From: RGIG9041 sp045541455
GTDB taxonomy: Bacteria > Bacillota > Clostridia > Oscillospirales > QAKW01
Direction: 5' to 3'
DNA: 46,790 bases
Assembly (NCBI GenBank): GCA_045541455.1
Contig: JAZQJA010000038.1
Span: forward strand, 1 to 46,790
The position numbers were made by a program, and so were the translations under genes. Below are positions 9,363 to 17,406 of this stretch, one piece after another. How positions within the stretch are numbered: the first letter of the stretch is position 1; each line of letters opens with the position of its first letter. Below the pieces are notes generated by a model. The model was not told where the DNA came from, did not search any database, and worked only from the letters and a program-made list of their open reading frames with translations.

Positions 9363-9646
9363 ATCAGCCCATCTACGTGCGCTATAATGTATAGCCTCCT
9401 TAGTTTCTTTTCATAAGTATACTTCTTGTTATTAATTTATTGTACTCACAATGTTTTTCAAACCATGGGACTCTCATCTTGGTAATTATTTCTATTTTTA
9501 TTATAAGAAATGGTAAATTATATTGTCAATTGGAATAATTTACAAAACAATTTTAATTTTTCTAGCAACTATAACAAACTTTTTAAAACTGCAACATTTC
9601 ATAGGCGATATGTGTAATATATAAATGTCTACATACACAAGTCGAG
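9363..9646. other. AT-rich segment upstream of the truncated protease
   Basis: No gene is visible. The stretch holds a minus-strand promoter (9500-9529) and a ribosome binding site (9395-9401) that do not lead to an in-frame start codon, plus AT-rich sequence up to the right direct repeat at 9647. Confidence 0.6.
9500..9529 (-). promoter_or_regulatory. Promoter of the cassette genes
   Basis: On the minus strand, TTGACA (9529-9524), an 18-bp spacer and TATAAT (9505-9500). Both hexamers are perfect. It would transcribe the truncated protease and the lipoprotein gene. Confidence 0.75.
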
Positions 9647-9737
9647 TATGTTACGTTTTCGCGGCTTTGAAAACCAGCGCATTATAGATGTTAAAAAGAC
9701 ACTTGAGAGTGGACAAATAACTTTATGGACAGAATAA
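9647..9737 (+). repeat. Right direct repeat: orphan copy of the nrdG 3' end
   Basis: The copy of 8115-8205 (88 of 91 identical), including the stop codon, with no gene attached. It is followed directly by a terminator, suggesting that this is where nrdG ended before the cassette arrived. Confidence 0.9.
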
Positions 9738-9772
9738 AAGACTGAAAAACTATTGTTTTTCAGTCTTTTTTA
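9736..9772 (+). terminator. Intrinsic terminator after the right nrdG-end repeat
   Basis: AAAAGACTGAAAAAC pairs with GTTTTTCAGTCTTTT across a four-base loop, followed by T's. Probably the ancestral nrdDG terminator; also usable by the convergent MBL hydrolase gene. Confidence 0.85.
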
Positions 9773-9785
9773 ATAGAAAAGTTTT

Positions 9786-10511
9786 TTATATTTCTATTTC
9801 AACACCTGATGCTGCACAGATTATTTCGATATCGTCAAAGCCGTAAGCTGACAGCGCTTCACGGCAGGCAGATTTTGCAACAAGCGGTGTGTTGTTGTTT
9901 TCGCTGAGGTGCGCGAGCAGCGCGCGTTTTAATTTGCCGTGTGCGGCAAGGTAGGTTAAAAACTTAGCACAGTCGGCATTGGACAGATGGCCAACAGGTG
10001 ACGCGATGCGCGATTTGAGGCTTGGCGGATAATGGCCGAACATTAGCATATCAAGGTCGTGATTGCTTTCTATCATAACCGTTTGACAGCCAATAAGCGC
10101 ATTTTTAATAGAATCGGTTATAACGCCCGTGTCGGTAGCAATACAAACGCTTTTATCACCGCAGGTTATTTTATAGCCAACGCAGGGTGTATCGTGTGAA
10201 CAATCAAAAAATGAAACGGTAAAACCGTATTGTGACCACGGGCTTGTCATTGGCTCACAACACGGAACGCCTGAGCCCGAAAGGTAGGGCACGTTAAGGT
10301 GTTTTTGCAAACTTGAAAGGCCTTTTGTATGGTCAGAGTGGTCGTGGGTGACAAACACCGCTTTTATGTCCTTTTCTGAAATACCCCTACATTCCAGTTC
10401 GCACAAAAGATGTTTGCGCGACACACCGCAGTCAAAAAGCAGTGCGTTGCCGCCCATTTCTATGACTGTTGCATTTTGTTTACTTGAAGAATCAATTACT
10501 ATAAGTCTCAT
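9786..10511 (-). CDS. MBL-fold metallohydrolase, WalJ/YycJ type
   Basis: The 241-aa metallo-beta-lactamase-fold protein carries the zinc motif THDHSDH at residues 55-61 (H56, H58, D60, H61), a later H in the SHDTP segment, ATDTG, and a C-terminal LAHLSENNN motif. These match the WalJ/YycJ group, cytosolic exonuclease-like hydrolases often encoded with the WalRK system; no WalRK genes lie nearby here. The start lacks a Shine-Dalgarno sequence, and the -10 hexamer of a good promoter ends only six bases before the ATG, so the mRNA is probably leaderless. It diverges from the FAD oxidoreductase operon. Nucleic acid is a plausible substrate but not shown by the sequence. Confidence 0.85.
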   Translation of the reverse strand: MRLIVIDSSSKQNATVIEMGGNALLFDCGVSRKHLLCELECRGISEKDIKAVFVTHDHSDHTKGLSSLQKHLNVPYLSGSGVPCCEPMTSPWSQYGFTVSFFDCSHDTPCVGYKITCGDKSVCIATDTGVITDSIKNALIGCQTVMIESNHDLDMLMFGHYPPSLKSRIASPVGHLSNADCAKFLTYLAAHGKLKRALLAHLSENNNTPLVAKSACREALSAYGFDDIEIICAASGVEIEI

Positions 10512-10517
10512 ATCGAT

Positions 10518-10546
10518 ATACTATCATTTTTTTGCAATTAAGTCAA
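10518..10546 (-). promoter_or_regulatory. Promoter for a leaderless MBL hydrolase mRNA
   Basis: On the minus strand, TTGACT (10546-10541), a 17-bp spacer and TAGTAT (10523-10518), then six bases and the ATG. Transcription would begin at or next to the start codon. Confidence 0.6.
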
Positions 10547-10555
10547 CGCAAACTA

Positions 10556-10584
10556 TGGACAATACCAGTTGTTTTTGGTAAAAT
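10556..10584 (+). promoter_or_regulatory. Promoter of the FAD oxidoreductase - GH20 - metH operon
   Basis: TGGACA (10556-10561), a 17-bp spacer and TAAAAT (10579-10584), about 64 bp upstream of the start codon and divergent from the MBL hydrolase promoter. Confidence 0.6.
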
Positions 10585-10647
10585 TAAAAATGAATTAATA
10601 TGTAAAAGTATGAGTATGCGAAAGCAAAACTCAAAAGGAGAAGAAAA

Positions 10648-12057
10648 ATGACAAAGTACGACGTAATTATTGTCGGTGCTGGTCCGGCAGGCATTTTTAC
10701 TGCAGTTGAAATGATAAAGCGGGGCAGTAAAAAGAAAATATTGATGGTAGAAAAGGGCGTTGCTATTGAAAAGCGCAGCTGCCCTAAATCAAAAACCAAA
10801 CAGTGTGTAAGTTGTAAACCGTACTGTCATATTACTACCGGTTTTTCCGGTGCCGGTGCGTTTTCAGACGGTAAACTTTCATTAAATTACGAGGTGGGCG
10901 GTGACCTTCCGCAACTTATCGGCGCACAAAAGGCACAAGAAACTATTGATTATGCTGATAAAATCTATCTTGAGTTTGGTGCATCGGAGAAAATTGAGGG
11001 CATTTCCAACCCTGAAAAGATTAAAGAAATTCGCAAAAAGGCAATAAAGGCAGGTTTAAAACTTGTTGACTGTCCTATCCGCCATTTAGGAACAGAAAAG
11101 GCGCAAGAAATTTATGCGCGCTTTGAAAAGTTTCTTTTAGACAACGGCGTGGATATTGTGTTTGGTTATAACTGCAAGGATATTATTTTAGACGGTGACA
11201 CTTGCACAGGCGTTAAAATTGAAAAGAGCCGTGGCGGCGACGAGCAAACAATTTTTGCTAACAGCGTTGTTATTGCAACGGGAAGAAAAGGTGCCGACTG
11301 GCTTGAAAAGGTGTGTGAGCATCATCAGATTGCGCATGCACCCGGAACTGTTGATATTGGTGTGAGAATAGAAGTACGAAATGAGGTTATGGAAGAAGTT
11401 AACGAGGTGCTTTACGAGTCGAAACTTATCGGCCATCCAAACCCGTTTAGGAATAAAGTACGTACTTTTTGTCAAAACCCCGGCGGTTTTGTAAGTCAGG
11501 AAAATTACGACAACGATTTGGCGGTTGTTAACGGTCATTCGTATAAAGATTTAAAATCGCAAAACACCAACCTTGCAATTTTGGTGTCGCATAACTTCAC
11601 ACATCCGTTTAATCAGCCGATTGCCTATGCACAAAAGGTGGGCGAACTTACAAATATGCTTGGTGACGGACACATACTCGTTCAGCGTTATGGCGATATT
11701 TTAGACGGCAAACGCACATGGCAGAAAGAACTTGACTTTTCAAACGTGCGCCCGTCGTTGCCTGACGCTGTTGCCGGTGATATTACAGCGGCAATGCCAT
11801 ACCGCGCTATGACAAACATTATAAACTTTATTCAGGCGGTTGACCTTGTTGTGCCCGGCTTTGCTTCGAGTGAAACACTGCTTTATTCACCTGAACTTAA
11901 ATTTTACAGTAATAAAATCAAAATGGACGAAAATCTTAATACTAATGTCAAAGGGCTTTATTGTCTTGGCGACTCGTCTGGCTGGACTCGCGGTCTTATG
12001 ATGGCATCAGTAATGGGTATTATAATGGGCAGACAACTTTCAAAACAAGAGGATTAA
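10648..12057 (+). CDS. FAD-dependent oxidoreductase (COG2509-like)
   Basis: 469 aa. The N-terminus has a dinucleotide-binding Rossmann motif (GAGPAG at 10-15) and a Cys-rich segment CPKSKTKQCVSCKPYC followed by GFSGAGAFSDGKL, the signature of the COG2509 'FAD-dependent dehydrogenase' group. The C-terminal GLYCLGDSSGWTRGLMMAS segment is the second FAD-contacting motif. AAAAGGAG precedes the ATG at 10648. The family is widespread in anaerobes but its substrate is not settled; the Cys cluster may hold metal or be redox-active. It is the first gene of a compact operon and is followed after three bases by a GH20 gene, with no obvious metabolic link. Confidence 0.85.
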   Translation: MTKYDVIIVGAGPAGIFTAVEMIKRGSKKKILMVEKGVAIEKRSCPKSKTKQCVSCKPYCHITTGFSGAGAFSDGKLSLNYEVGGDLPQLIGAQKAQETIDYADKIYLEFGASEKIEGISNPEKIKEIRKKAIKAGLKLVDCPIRHLGTEKAQEIYARFEKFLLDNGVDIVFGYNCKDIILDGDTCTGVKIEKSRGGDEQTIFANSVVIATGRKGADWLEKVCEHHQIAHAPGTVDIGVRIEVRNEVMEEVNEVLYESKLIGHPNPFRNKVRTFCQNPGGFVSQENYDNDLAVVNGHSYKDLKSQNTNLAILVSHNFTHPFNQPIAYAQKVGELTNMLGDGHILVQRYGDILDGKRTWQKELDFSNVRPSLPDAVAGDITAAMPYRAMTNIINFIQAVDLVVPGFASSETLLYSPELKFYSNKIKMDENLNTNVKGLYCLGDSSGWTRGLMMASVMGIIMGRQLSKQED

Positions 12058-12060
12058 GTT

Positions 12061-13905
12061 ATGTTTTTTGAACCAAGAGAATGGACAAAAGGGCAAAAGG
12101 TTAAACTTTCAAGTGCTGTAAGTACAGAGGGTATTGACGGTTATGCAAAAGAGGTTTTGCAAAAGGCTGTAAATACTTACGGTGATAAAGGGTCGGGTGT
12201 TAATAAAGTTGTTGCGTTTAAAGACATTTCACTTTGTGAAGAAGGATACAGCATAAACATAACTTCTGACAGCGTTACTGTTTGCTACAACGCACCGCGC
12301 GGTTTGATTTATGCAATGCAAACGCTTTTGCAGATGGCAGAAAACGACGAGGTGTTTTGCGGAACGCTTTATGACGAGCCCGATTGTTATTTTCGCGGTT
12401 ACCGTTGTTATCTACCCGGTAACAGTAAAGAGAGCTTACAAAATTTTTATGATATGGTAGATGCTTTATCATATTACAAGTACAACCGCATTTCGTTTGA
12501 AATCGGCGGTGCTATGGAATATAAACTTCATCCTGAGATAAACGCGTGTTGGCTTGAATTTGCAAAAGATGTCCGCCGTTATTCAGGCAGGGTAAACGAG
12601 ATACACGCCAGTGTAGATTGGGCGAGAAATTCAATTCATGCTGACAACGGCGATGGTTGTGTACTTACGCAAGACGAGGTGCGCATGCTTATTGAATACT
12701 GCAAAAGCCGCGGTATTACGGCATATCCAGAGGTGCCGCTTTTGTCGCACAGTGACTATTTGTGTATGCCGCACCCCGAAATTGCAGAAAGGCAGGGGCA
12801 ACCGTATCCCGACTGTTACTGCCCGCAAAATCCTAAAAGTTATGAACTTGTGTTTGATGTACTCTCAGAGGTTATTGAGGTGTTTGACCCCGATATTATA
12901 AACATCGGGCACGACGAATGGTACTCAATTTGCGTTTGTGATAAGTGCAAAAGCGAAAAGCCCGAGCGGGTGTTTGCAAACGACGTTATAAAAATTCACG
13001 ATTTTCTTGCAAAACGCGGCATTAAAACAATGATGTGGGGCGACAAGTTGCTTAATGTTGTTTTGCCGGACGGCAGAACGTACGGCGGTGCGCCTGCTGA
13101 TAAGTTTAGCGGCAAAAAGCACATTGTATTTCCGCATACCTTTCTTGCACAGACAATGCTTCCTAAAGACATAATTATGCTTAACTGGTATCACAGTTTT
13201 GGTTTACAGTATGATTTTACTTTCCATACAAACGGTTACGAAATGCTGTTTGGCAATATGACAGCAGAGCGGGTTGAGCATTGGCGGCTTCGCAGAAAGT
13301 TTGGACTTAAGGGCGGCTCCTGCTCTAACTGGGGTTCAAACCACCCCGATTATATGCAACGAAATTGTCAGTATTTGCATATTATTTTCGGTGCATTTGC
13401 TATGTGGAGCGAAAGTTATGACAATGACCGCCAGACTGAAATATTAAAACGTGTGTTTGACGAGGCATTTTTATTGCGTCATCGCGAAACAATAAACAAA
13501 AAGCATATAACAGTCGAACATACTACAGATTTTAAAATACCGTATAAGGTGTTTTATGACGGCATATTTATCGAAGACGAAAAATACATGCTTGGAAATT
13601 ACAAGATTACTTATACCGACGGTACAACAGCCAATTGTAAGGTCGTTTACGGTGGTAATATTTCGCACAGCGGTATTGCTTGTTCTTTTGGCGATAATAT
13701 TAAAAACTTTAATTCGAAAAATATTGATGAAAGTGCGCTGGGTGAGATTTGTGCAGGTGCTATACCGTTTGTTAAAAACGGCAAAACATATTATCGCACC
13801 GTTTTTGAAAATCCATATCCCGACAAGACAATTTGCGCATTTGAATATGTACCGACACAAAAAGATGTTAATGTAGAGGTTATAACAGTAAATTTTAATG
13901 ATTGA
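12061..13905 (+). CDS. Cytosolic GH20 beta-N-acetylhexosaminidase
   Basis: The 614-aa family 20 glycoside hydrolase should release terminal beta-linked GlcNAc or GalNAc. The catalytic Asp-Glu pair of substrate-assisted GH20 enzymes is visible in IGHDEWYSI (D285, E286). A GH20b-like N-terminal domain covers about 1-110 (APRGLIYAMQTLLQM), followed by the TIM barrel with FRGYR and YPEVPLLSHSDYL strands. There is no signal peptide, so it should act on imported oligosaccharides in the cytosol, consistent with NagA encoded at 17908-19020. The start is three bases after the FAD oxidoreductase stop, with GAGGA within that gene's end. It overlaps the next gene by 8 bases. Confidence 0.88.
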   Translation: MFFEPREWTKGQKVKLSSAVSTEGIDGYAKEVLQKAVNTYGDKGSGVNKVVAFKDISLCEEGYSINITSDSVTVCYNAPRGLIYAMQTLLQMAENDEVFCGTLYDEPDCYFRGYRCYLPGNSKESLQNFYDMVDALSYYKYNRISFEIGGAMEYKLHPEINACWLEFAKDVRRYSGRVNEIHASVDWARNSIHADNGDGCVLTQDEVRMLIEYCKSRGITAYPEVPLLSHSDYLCMPHPEIAERQGQPYPDCYCPQNPKSYELVFDVLSEVIEVFDPDIINIGHDEWYSICVCDKCKSEKPERVFANDVIKIHDFLAKRGIKTMMWGDKLLNVVLPDGRTYGGAPADKFSGKKHIVFPHTFLAQTMLPKDIIMLNWYHSFGLQYDFTFHTNGYEMLFGNMTAERVEHWRLRRKFGLKGGSCSNWGSNHPDYMQRNCQYLHIIFGAFAMWSESYDNDRQTEILKRVFDEAFLLRHRETINKKHITVEHTTDFKIPYKVFYDGIFIEDEKYMLGNYKITYTDGTTANCKVVYGGNISHSGIACSFGDNIKNFNSKNIDESALGEICAGAIPFVKNGKTYYRTVFENPYPDKTICAFEYVPTQKDVNVEVITVNFND

Positions 13906-14458
13906 TTTTAACGATTTACAAATAAATCAAGCGGAACTTCGCGCAAGGCTTGGCACAAACTTTGAAAGCGGGCTTGTAAGCGATATACAGGCACGACTTA
14001 AAAAAGTGTGCGACGGCGGATATATTTATAAAAAAGTAAAGGTTTTGCGCACCGATAACGGTATTGATTTAGGGTTTGGAAAGGTTTGCTCACATGCACT
14101 TGAAAAGGTGCTTGAAGGGTGTGATAACGCGTACCTTTTTGTCGCAACACTCGGACACGGGTGTGAGCGCGAACTACGGCGGGCGGCATTGGTGTCACCC
14201 GTGTGCCAGTTTATAACCGATGCTGTTGCATCGGCGCTGTGTGAGGCGTTTTGCGATGCGGCACAGGCCGAACTTGACGGTAATACAAAACCACGTTTTT
14301 CACCGGGATACAGCGATTTACCGCTGTCGGTTCAAACCCCGTTTTTAAAATTCTTAGAAGCTGACAAAAAACTGGGCATAACTTTAAAAGAAAGTTTGTT
14401 AATGGTGCCTACAAAGTCGGTCACCGCAATAATAGGTATAAAAAATGACAATACTTGA
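13898..14458 (+). CDS. Stand-alone methionine synthase reactivation (AdoMet-binding) protein
   Basis: 186 aa resembling the C-terminal activation domain of cobalamin-dependent methionine synthase. The AdoMet-binding motif RxxPGY appears as RFSPGY (R133 to Y138), followed by a LGITLKESLLMVPTKSVTAIIG-type stretch typical of that domain. In E. coli MetH this domain supplies AdoMet for reductive methylation of oxidised cobalamin; here it is a separate protein. It overlaps the GH20 gene by 8 bases and metH by 14, so the stoichiometry with MetH is likely set by translational coupling. The electron donor is unknown; the FAD oxidoreductase at the head of the operon is a speculative candidate. Confidence 0.9.
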   Translation: MIDFNDLQINQAELRARLGTNFESGLVSDIQARLKKVCDGGYIYKKVKVLRTDNGIDLGFGKVCSHALEKVLEGCDNAYLFVATLGHGCERELRRAALVSPVCQFITDAVASALCEAFCDAAQAELDGNTKPRFSPGYSDLPLSVQTPFLKFLEADKKLGITLKESLLMVPTKSVTAIIGIKNDNT

Positions 14459-16787
14459 AAAACTTAAGACACAACGAATATATTTAGACGGTGCAACAGG
14501 CAGCGTGTTGCAAGCGCAGGGGCTTATGGCAGGCAGTGCGCCTGAAGAGTGGAATTTAACTAATCCGGTGGCTGTGACAGTGCTTCACAAGGCATACTTT
14601 GATGCAGGCGCCGATGTTGTTGTAACAAACACTTTTGGTGTAAACAGTTTAAAATACTCCGACACTGAAAAGTATATATCTGCTGCTATAAAATGTGCAA
14701 AGGCTGCAAGGGGAGAAAGACGGGATAAATATATCGCGTTTGATATGGGCCCTCTTGGTAAATTACTTTACCCGTTTGGTGACACCGAACTTAAAACGGC
14801 GTATGACGCATTTGCACAAAATGCGCGACTTGCTAAAAAGTACGGTGCTGACCTTATTTTAATCGAAACTATGAACGACTGCCTTGAAACAAAGGCAGCG
14901 CTTATGGCGGTTAAACAAAACTGTGATTTACCCGTGTTTGTTTCAAACGTTTATGACGAGCGCAAAAAACTAATGACGGGTGCCGATGCCCACGCGATGA
15001 TTGCTATGCTAGAGGGGCTTGGTGCCGATGCGATAGGGCTTAACTGTTCGCTTGGTCCCGATAAAATGATTGGGGTTGTTGAAGAATATGTTAAGTATGC
15101 ATCTGTTCCGATACTTGTAAAGCCAAACGCGGGACTGCCGCAGGTTTTAGGCACAAATACCGTTTATAATATTTCGGCTGACCGTTTTGCCGAAATTATG
15201 ACAGATATTGCAAAAATGGGCGCATCAATACTTGGCGGTTGCTGTGGCACAACACCCGAATATATACGTGCGCTTCGCACTGCGACCGAAAATTTGCCGT
15301 TTTGTTACCCGCAGAGTAAAAACGAAACGGTTGTGTCGTCATACACTCACGCTGTAAGTTTTTCAAAAAAATGTGTGCTTATAGGTGAGCGCATTAACCC
15401 AACCGGCAAAAAACTGATAAAAGAGGCGCTGCGCAGCGGTGATTATAATTACATTCTCTCAGAGGGCGTAAAGCAGGCAGACTGCGGTGTGGATATGCTT
15501 GATGTAAATGCAGGACTGCCCGAAATTGACGAAAAAACGGCACTTTACCAATTGGTAACACGGCTTCAGGCGGTTACCGATTTACCGTTGCAACTTGACA
15601 GTACCGATGCAAATGCTCTTGAAAGTGCGTTGTTTGCCTATAACGGCAAACCGCTTATAAACTCGGTTAACGGCACTAAAGAGAGTATGGACAAAATTTT
15701 GCCGCTTGTTAAAAAGTACGGCGGTGCGGTTATTGCACTGACTATCGGTGATGACGGTATTCCCGATACCGCACTTGGACGGCTTGAGGTTGCACGCACC
15801 ATTATAACCGAGGCGGAAAAATACGGCATTAGCAAAAAGGATATTATTGTCGACCCGCTTGCATTGTCCGTTTCGTCAAACAGCGAAAGTGCAAAGGTTA
15901 CACTTGAGGCGGTTAAACTTATAAAAGAAGAACTTGGTGTTTGCACAAGCCTTGGCGTGTCAAACATATCGTTTGGGCTTCCAAACCGCGACAGCATAAA
16001 CTCAGCGTTTTTCACGCTGGCGCTTGGTGCAGGTCTTGACGCTGCCATTATAAACCCGTTTTCGCAGTTAATGATGGGCGCGTATTACGCATGCCTTGCA
16101 CTTTCACAAAAAGATGATCGGTTTGAAAACTATATCGCTTATGCAACGGGTAATGAAATCAAATCATCTGCCGTGACAGAGGATATTAGTCTGTGTGATG
16201 CCGTTTTTAAAGGTCTTGAAGATAAGGCGACACAAAAGACTTTAGAACTTGTTAAAACCAATGACGCATTGCAGATTATAAACGGCGAAATTATCCCTGC
16301 GCTTGAAAAAATCGGGGTACAGTTTGAATCGGGCAAGGCGTTTTTGCCGCAGCTTTTAATGAGTGCAGCGGCTGCCGCCGCCTCGTTTGAGGTTATAAAA
16401 CAAACGCTGCCGTCATTTGCAGATGACAGCAAAAAAATTGTGCTTGCGACAGTAAAGGGCGATATACACGATATAGGCAAAAATATTGTCAAGGCTTTAC
16501 TTCAAAACTTTGGCTTTTCGGTAATTGACCTTGGTCACGATGTATCACCAAAAGACGTTGCAAAGGCATCGGAAAATGTGTGCCTTGTGGGGCTGTCGGC
16601 ACTTATGACAACAACGGTGCCTGCCATGGAACAAACAATTAAACTTGTGCGGGAAGTTAATCCCAATGCCAAAATTATGGTTGGCGGTGCGGTGCTGACA
16701 CCCGAATATGCGGATATGATAGGTGCCGACTTTTACGCCAAAGATGCTATGGAAGCTGTAAGAATAGCACAAAACATTTTTAAATAA
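14445..16787 (+). CDS. metH: Cobalamin-dependent methionine synthase lacking the reactivation domain
   Basis: The 780-aa enzyme transfers a methyl group from methyltetrahydrofolate to homocysteine through cobalamin. Domain order: homocysteine methyltransferase barrel (1 to ~290) with zinc ligands C201 (GLNCSLG), C266 and C267 (GGCCGTT); pterin-binding barrel from ~310 (IGERINPTGKK); four-helix cap (~570-660); and the B12-binding Rossmann domain with DIHDIG (D673, axial ligand H675). The protein stops where full-length MetH (~1200 aa) would continue into the AdoMet-binding activation domain, supplied by the preceding gene. It overlaps that gene by 14 bases and ends in a strong terminator. No B12 or SAM riboswitch is visible upstream of the operon. 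Confidence 0.95.
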   Translation: MTILEKLKTQRIYLDGATGSVLQAQGLMAGSAPEEWNLTNPVAVTVLHKAYFDAGADVVVTNTFGVNSLKYSDTEKYISAAIKCAKAARGERRDKYIAFDMGPLGKLLYPFGDTELKTAYDAFAQNARLAKKYGADLILIETMNDCLETKAALMAVKQNCDLPVFVSNVYDERKKLMTGADAHAMIAMLEGLGADAIGLNCSLGPDKMIGVVEEYVKYASVPILVKPNAGLPQVLGTNTVYNISADRFAEIMTDIAKMGASILGGCCGTTPEYIRALRTATENLPFCYPQSKNETVVSSYTHAVSFSKKCVLIGERINPTGKKLIKEALRSGDYNYILSEGVKQADCGVDMLDVNAGLPEIDEKTALYQLVTRLQAVTDLPLQLDSTDANALESALFAYNGKPLINSVNGTKESMDKILPLVKKYGGAVIALTIGDDGIPDTALGRLEVARTIITEAEKYGISKKDIIVDPLALSVSSNSESAKVTLEAVKLIKEELGVCTSLGVSNISFGLPNRDSINSAFFTLALGAGLDAAIINPFSQLMMGAYYACLALSQKDDRFENYIAYATGNEIKSSAVTEDISLCDAVFKGLEDKATQKTLELVKTNDALQIINGEIIPALEKIGVQFESGKAFLPQLLMSAAAAAASFEVIKQTLPSFADDSKKIVLATVKGDIHDIGKNIVKALLQNFGFSVIDLGHDVSPKDVAKASENVCLVGLSALMTTTVPAMEQTIKLVREVNPNAKIMVGGAVLTPEYADMIGADFYAKDAMEAVRIAQNIFK

Positions 16788-16788
16788 A

Positions 16789-16825
16789 TAAAACGGGCTG
16801 AAAAATTTTTCAGCCCGTTTTGTTT
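16789..16825 (+). terminator. Intrinsic terminator after metH
   Basis: CGGGCTGAAAAA (16794-16805) pairs with TTTTTCAGCCCG (16806-16817), flanked by A4 and T-rich sequence. Confidence 0.9.
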
Positions 16826-16862
16826 TAACAGGCAAAAAGGGGATAGCCTGCTAAATACGATA

Positions 16863-17291
16863 TTATGCCGGCAGTTTTAAATGTTGCAGAACTTTTGCTG
16901 ATAAGTTTTTAACGCAGTTTTTAGCGGTTATAATATCGCGGCGTATTTGTTTGTTTCTGCTGTACAGTATCATTTTTATCGCCTGGCGTATATATCTGTC
17001 AAAACTGCTGTTTTGCAGTTCGCTTACAACTGAAAGTCCGTGCTTTTTGGCATTAAAACCGTAAGACATAAATGTGCTTACAATGTGCGGTGCAAAAAAT
17101 CCCGAACGTAGTTTTGTGCCGTATAAACAGCAATACCCTTCAAACACAATAGCAAGCACACACTCGCCGTACTCATTTGTTGCATTGGGGTCGGCACCCA
17201 TATCAAACAGCCTGCCTATCTTTGCAAACGACGGCACATCCTTAACACACTCTGCTATAACCATTCTTTCAAGTTGACCAATTCTTTTCAT
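16863..17291 (-). CDS. Small ankyrin-repeat-like protein
   Basis: 142 aa. One clear ankyrin consensus segment is visible (FDMGADPNATNEYGECVLAIVF, roughly residues 29-50), and a weaker second one around STFMSYGFNAKKHG. The C-terminal third is basic (RNKQIRRD, AKNCVKNLSAKV). There is no signal peptide or membrane segment, so it is probably cytosolic and makes protein contacts. GGAGG lies upstream of the ATG at 17291. It is a single-gene unit, convergent with metH and divergent from bioY; context says nothing more about its role. Confidence 0.7.
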   Translation of the reverse strand: MKRIGQLERMVIAECVKDVPSFAKIGRLFDMGADPNATNEYGECVLAIVFEGYCCLYGTKLRSGFFAPHIVSTFMSYGFNAKKHGLSVVSELQNSSFDRYIRQAIKMILYSRNKQIRRDIITAKNCVKNLSAKVLQHLKLPA

Positions 17292-17331
17292 TTTTTAATC
17301 CTCCGTCTTTTGTATTTGTGCCTTTATTATA

Positions 17332-17344
17332 ACAGTATAACTGT
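17332..17344. promoter_or_regulatory. Small inverted repeat between the ankyrin gene and bioY
   Basis: ACAGT-ATA-ACTGT is a perfect 5-bp inverted repeat 17 bp upstream of the bioY -35 hexamer, and a third ACAGT occurs at 17357. It could be an operator; it does not resemble the BirA site I know. Confidence 0.3.
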
Positions 17345-17360
17345 ACTAAAAAACGGACAG

Positions 17361-17389
17361 TTGACAAAAAATAAAAAACAAATTACAAT
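17361..17389 (+). promoter_or_regulatory. bioY promoter
   Basis: TTGACA (17361-17366), a 17-bp spacer and TACAAT (17384-17389). The start codon is only 17 bp beyond the -10, so the leader is about 10 nt and consists mainly of the ribosome binding site AAGAGGTG. Confidence 0.75.
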
Positions 17390-17406
17390 ACTCAAGAGGT
17401 GAACAG

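Noticed and set aside
10585..10647. Possible cobalamin or SAM riboswitch ahead of the metH operon
   Set aside because: The leader is only about 60 nt, without B12-box or S-box sequence and without a terminator/antiterminator pair.
15638..16048. 136-codon open frame antisense to metH
   Set aside because: Ser/Pro-rich shadow of a well-supported gene; no start signals.
17367..17406. Riboswitch or BirA site in front of bioY
   Set aside because: The leader is about 10 nt, too short for a riboswitch, and no GTTAAC/GTTTAC half-site pair is present.
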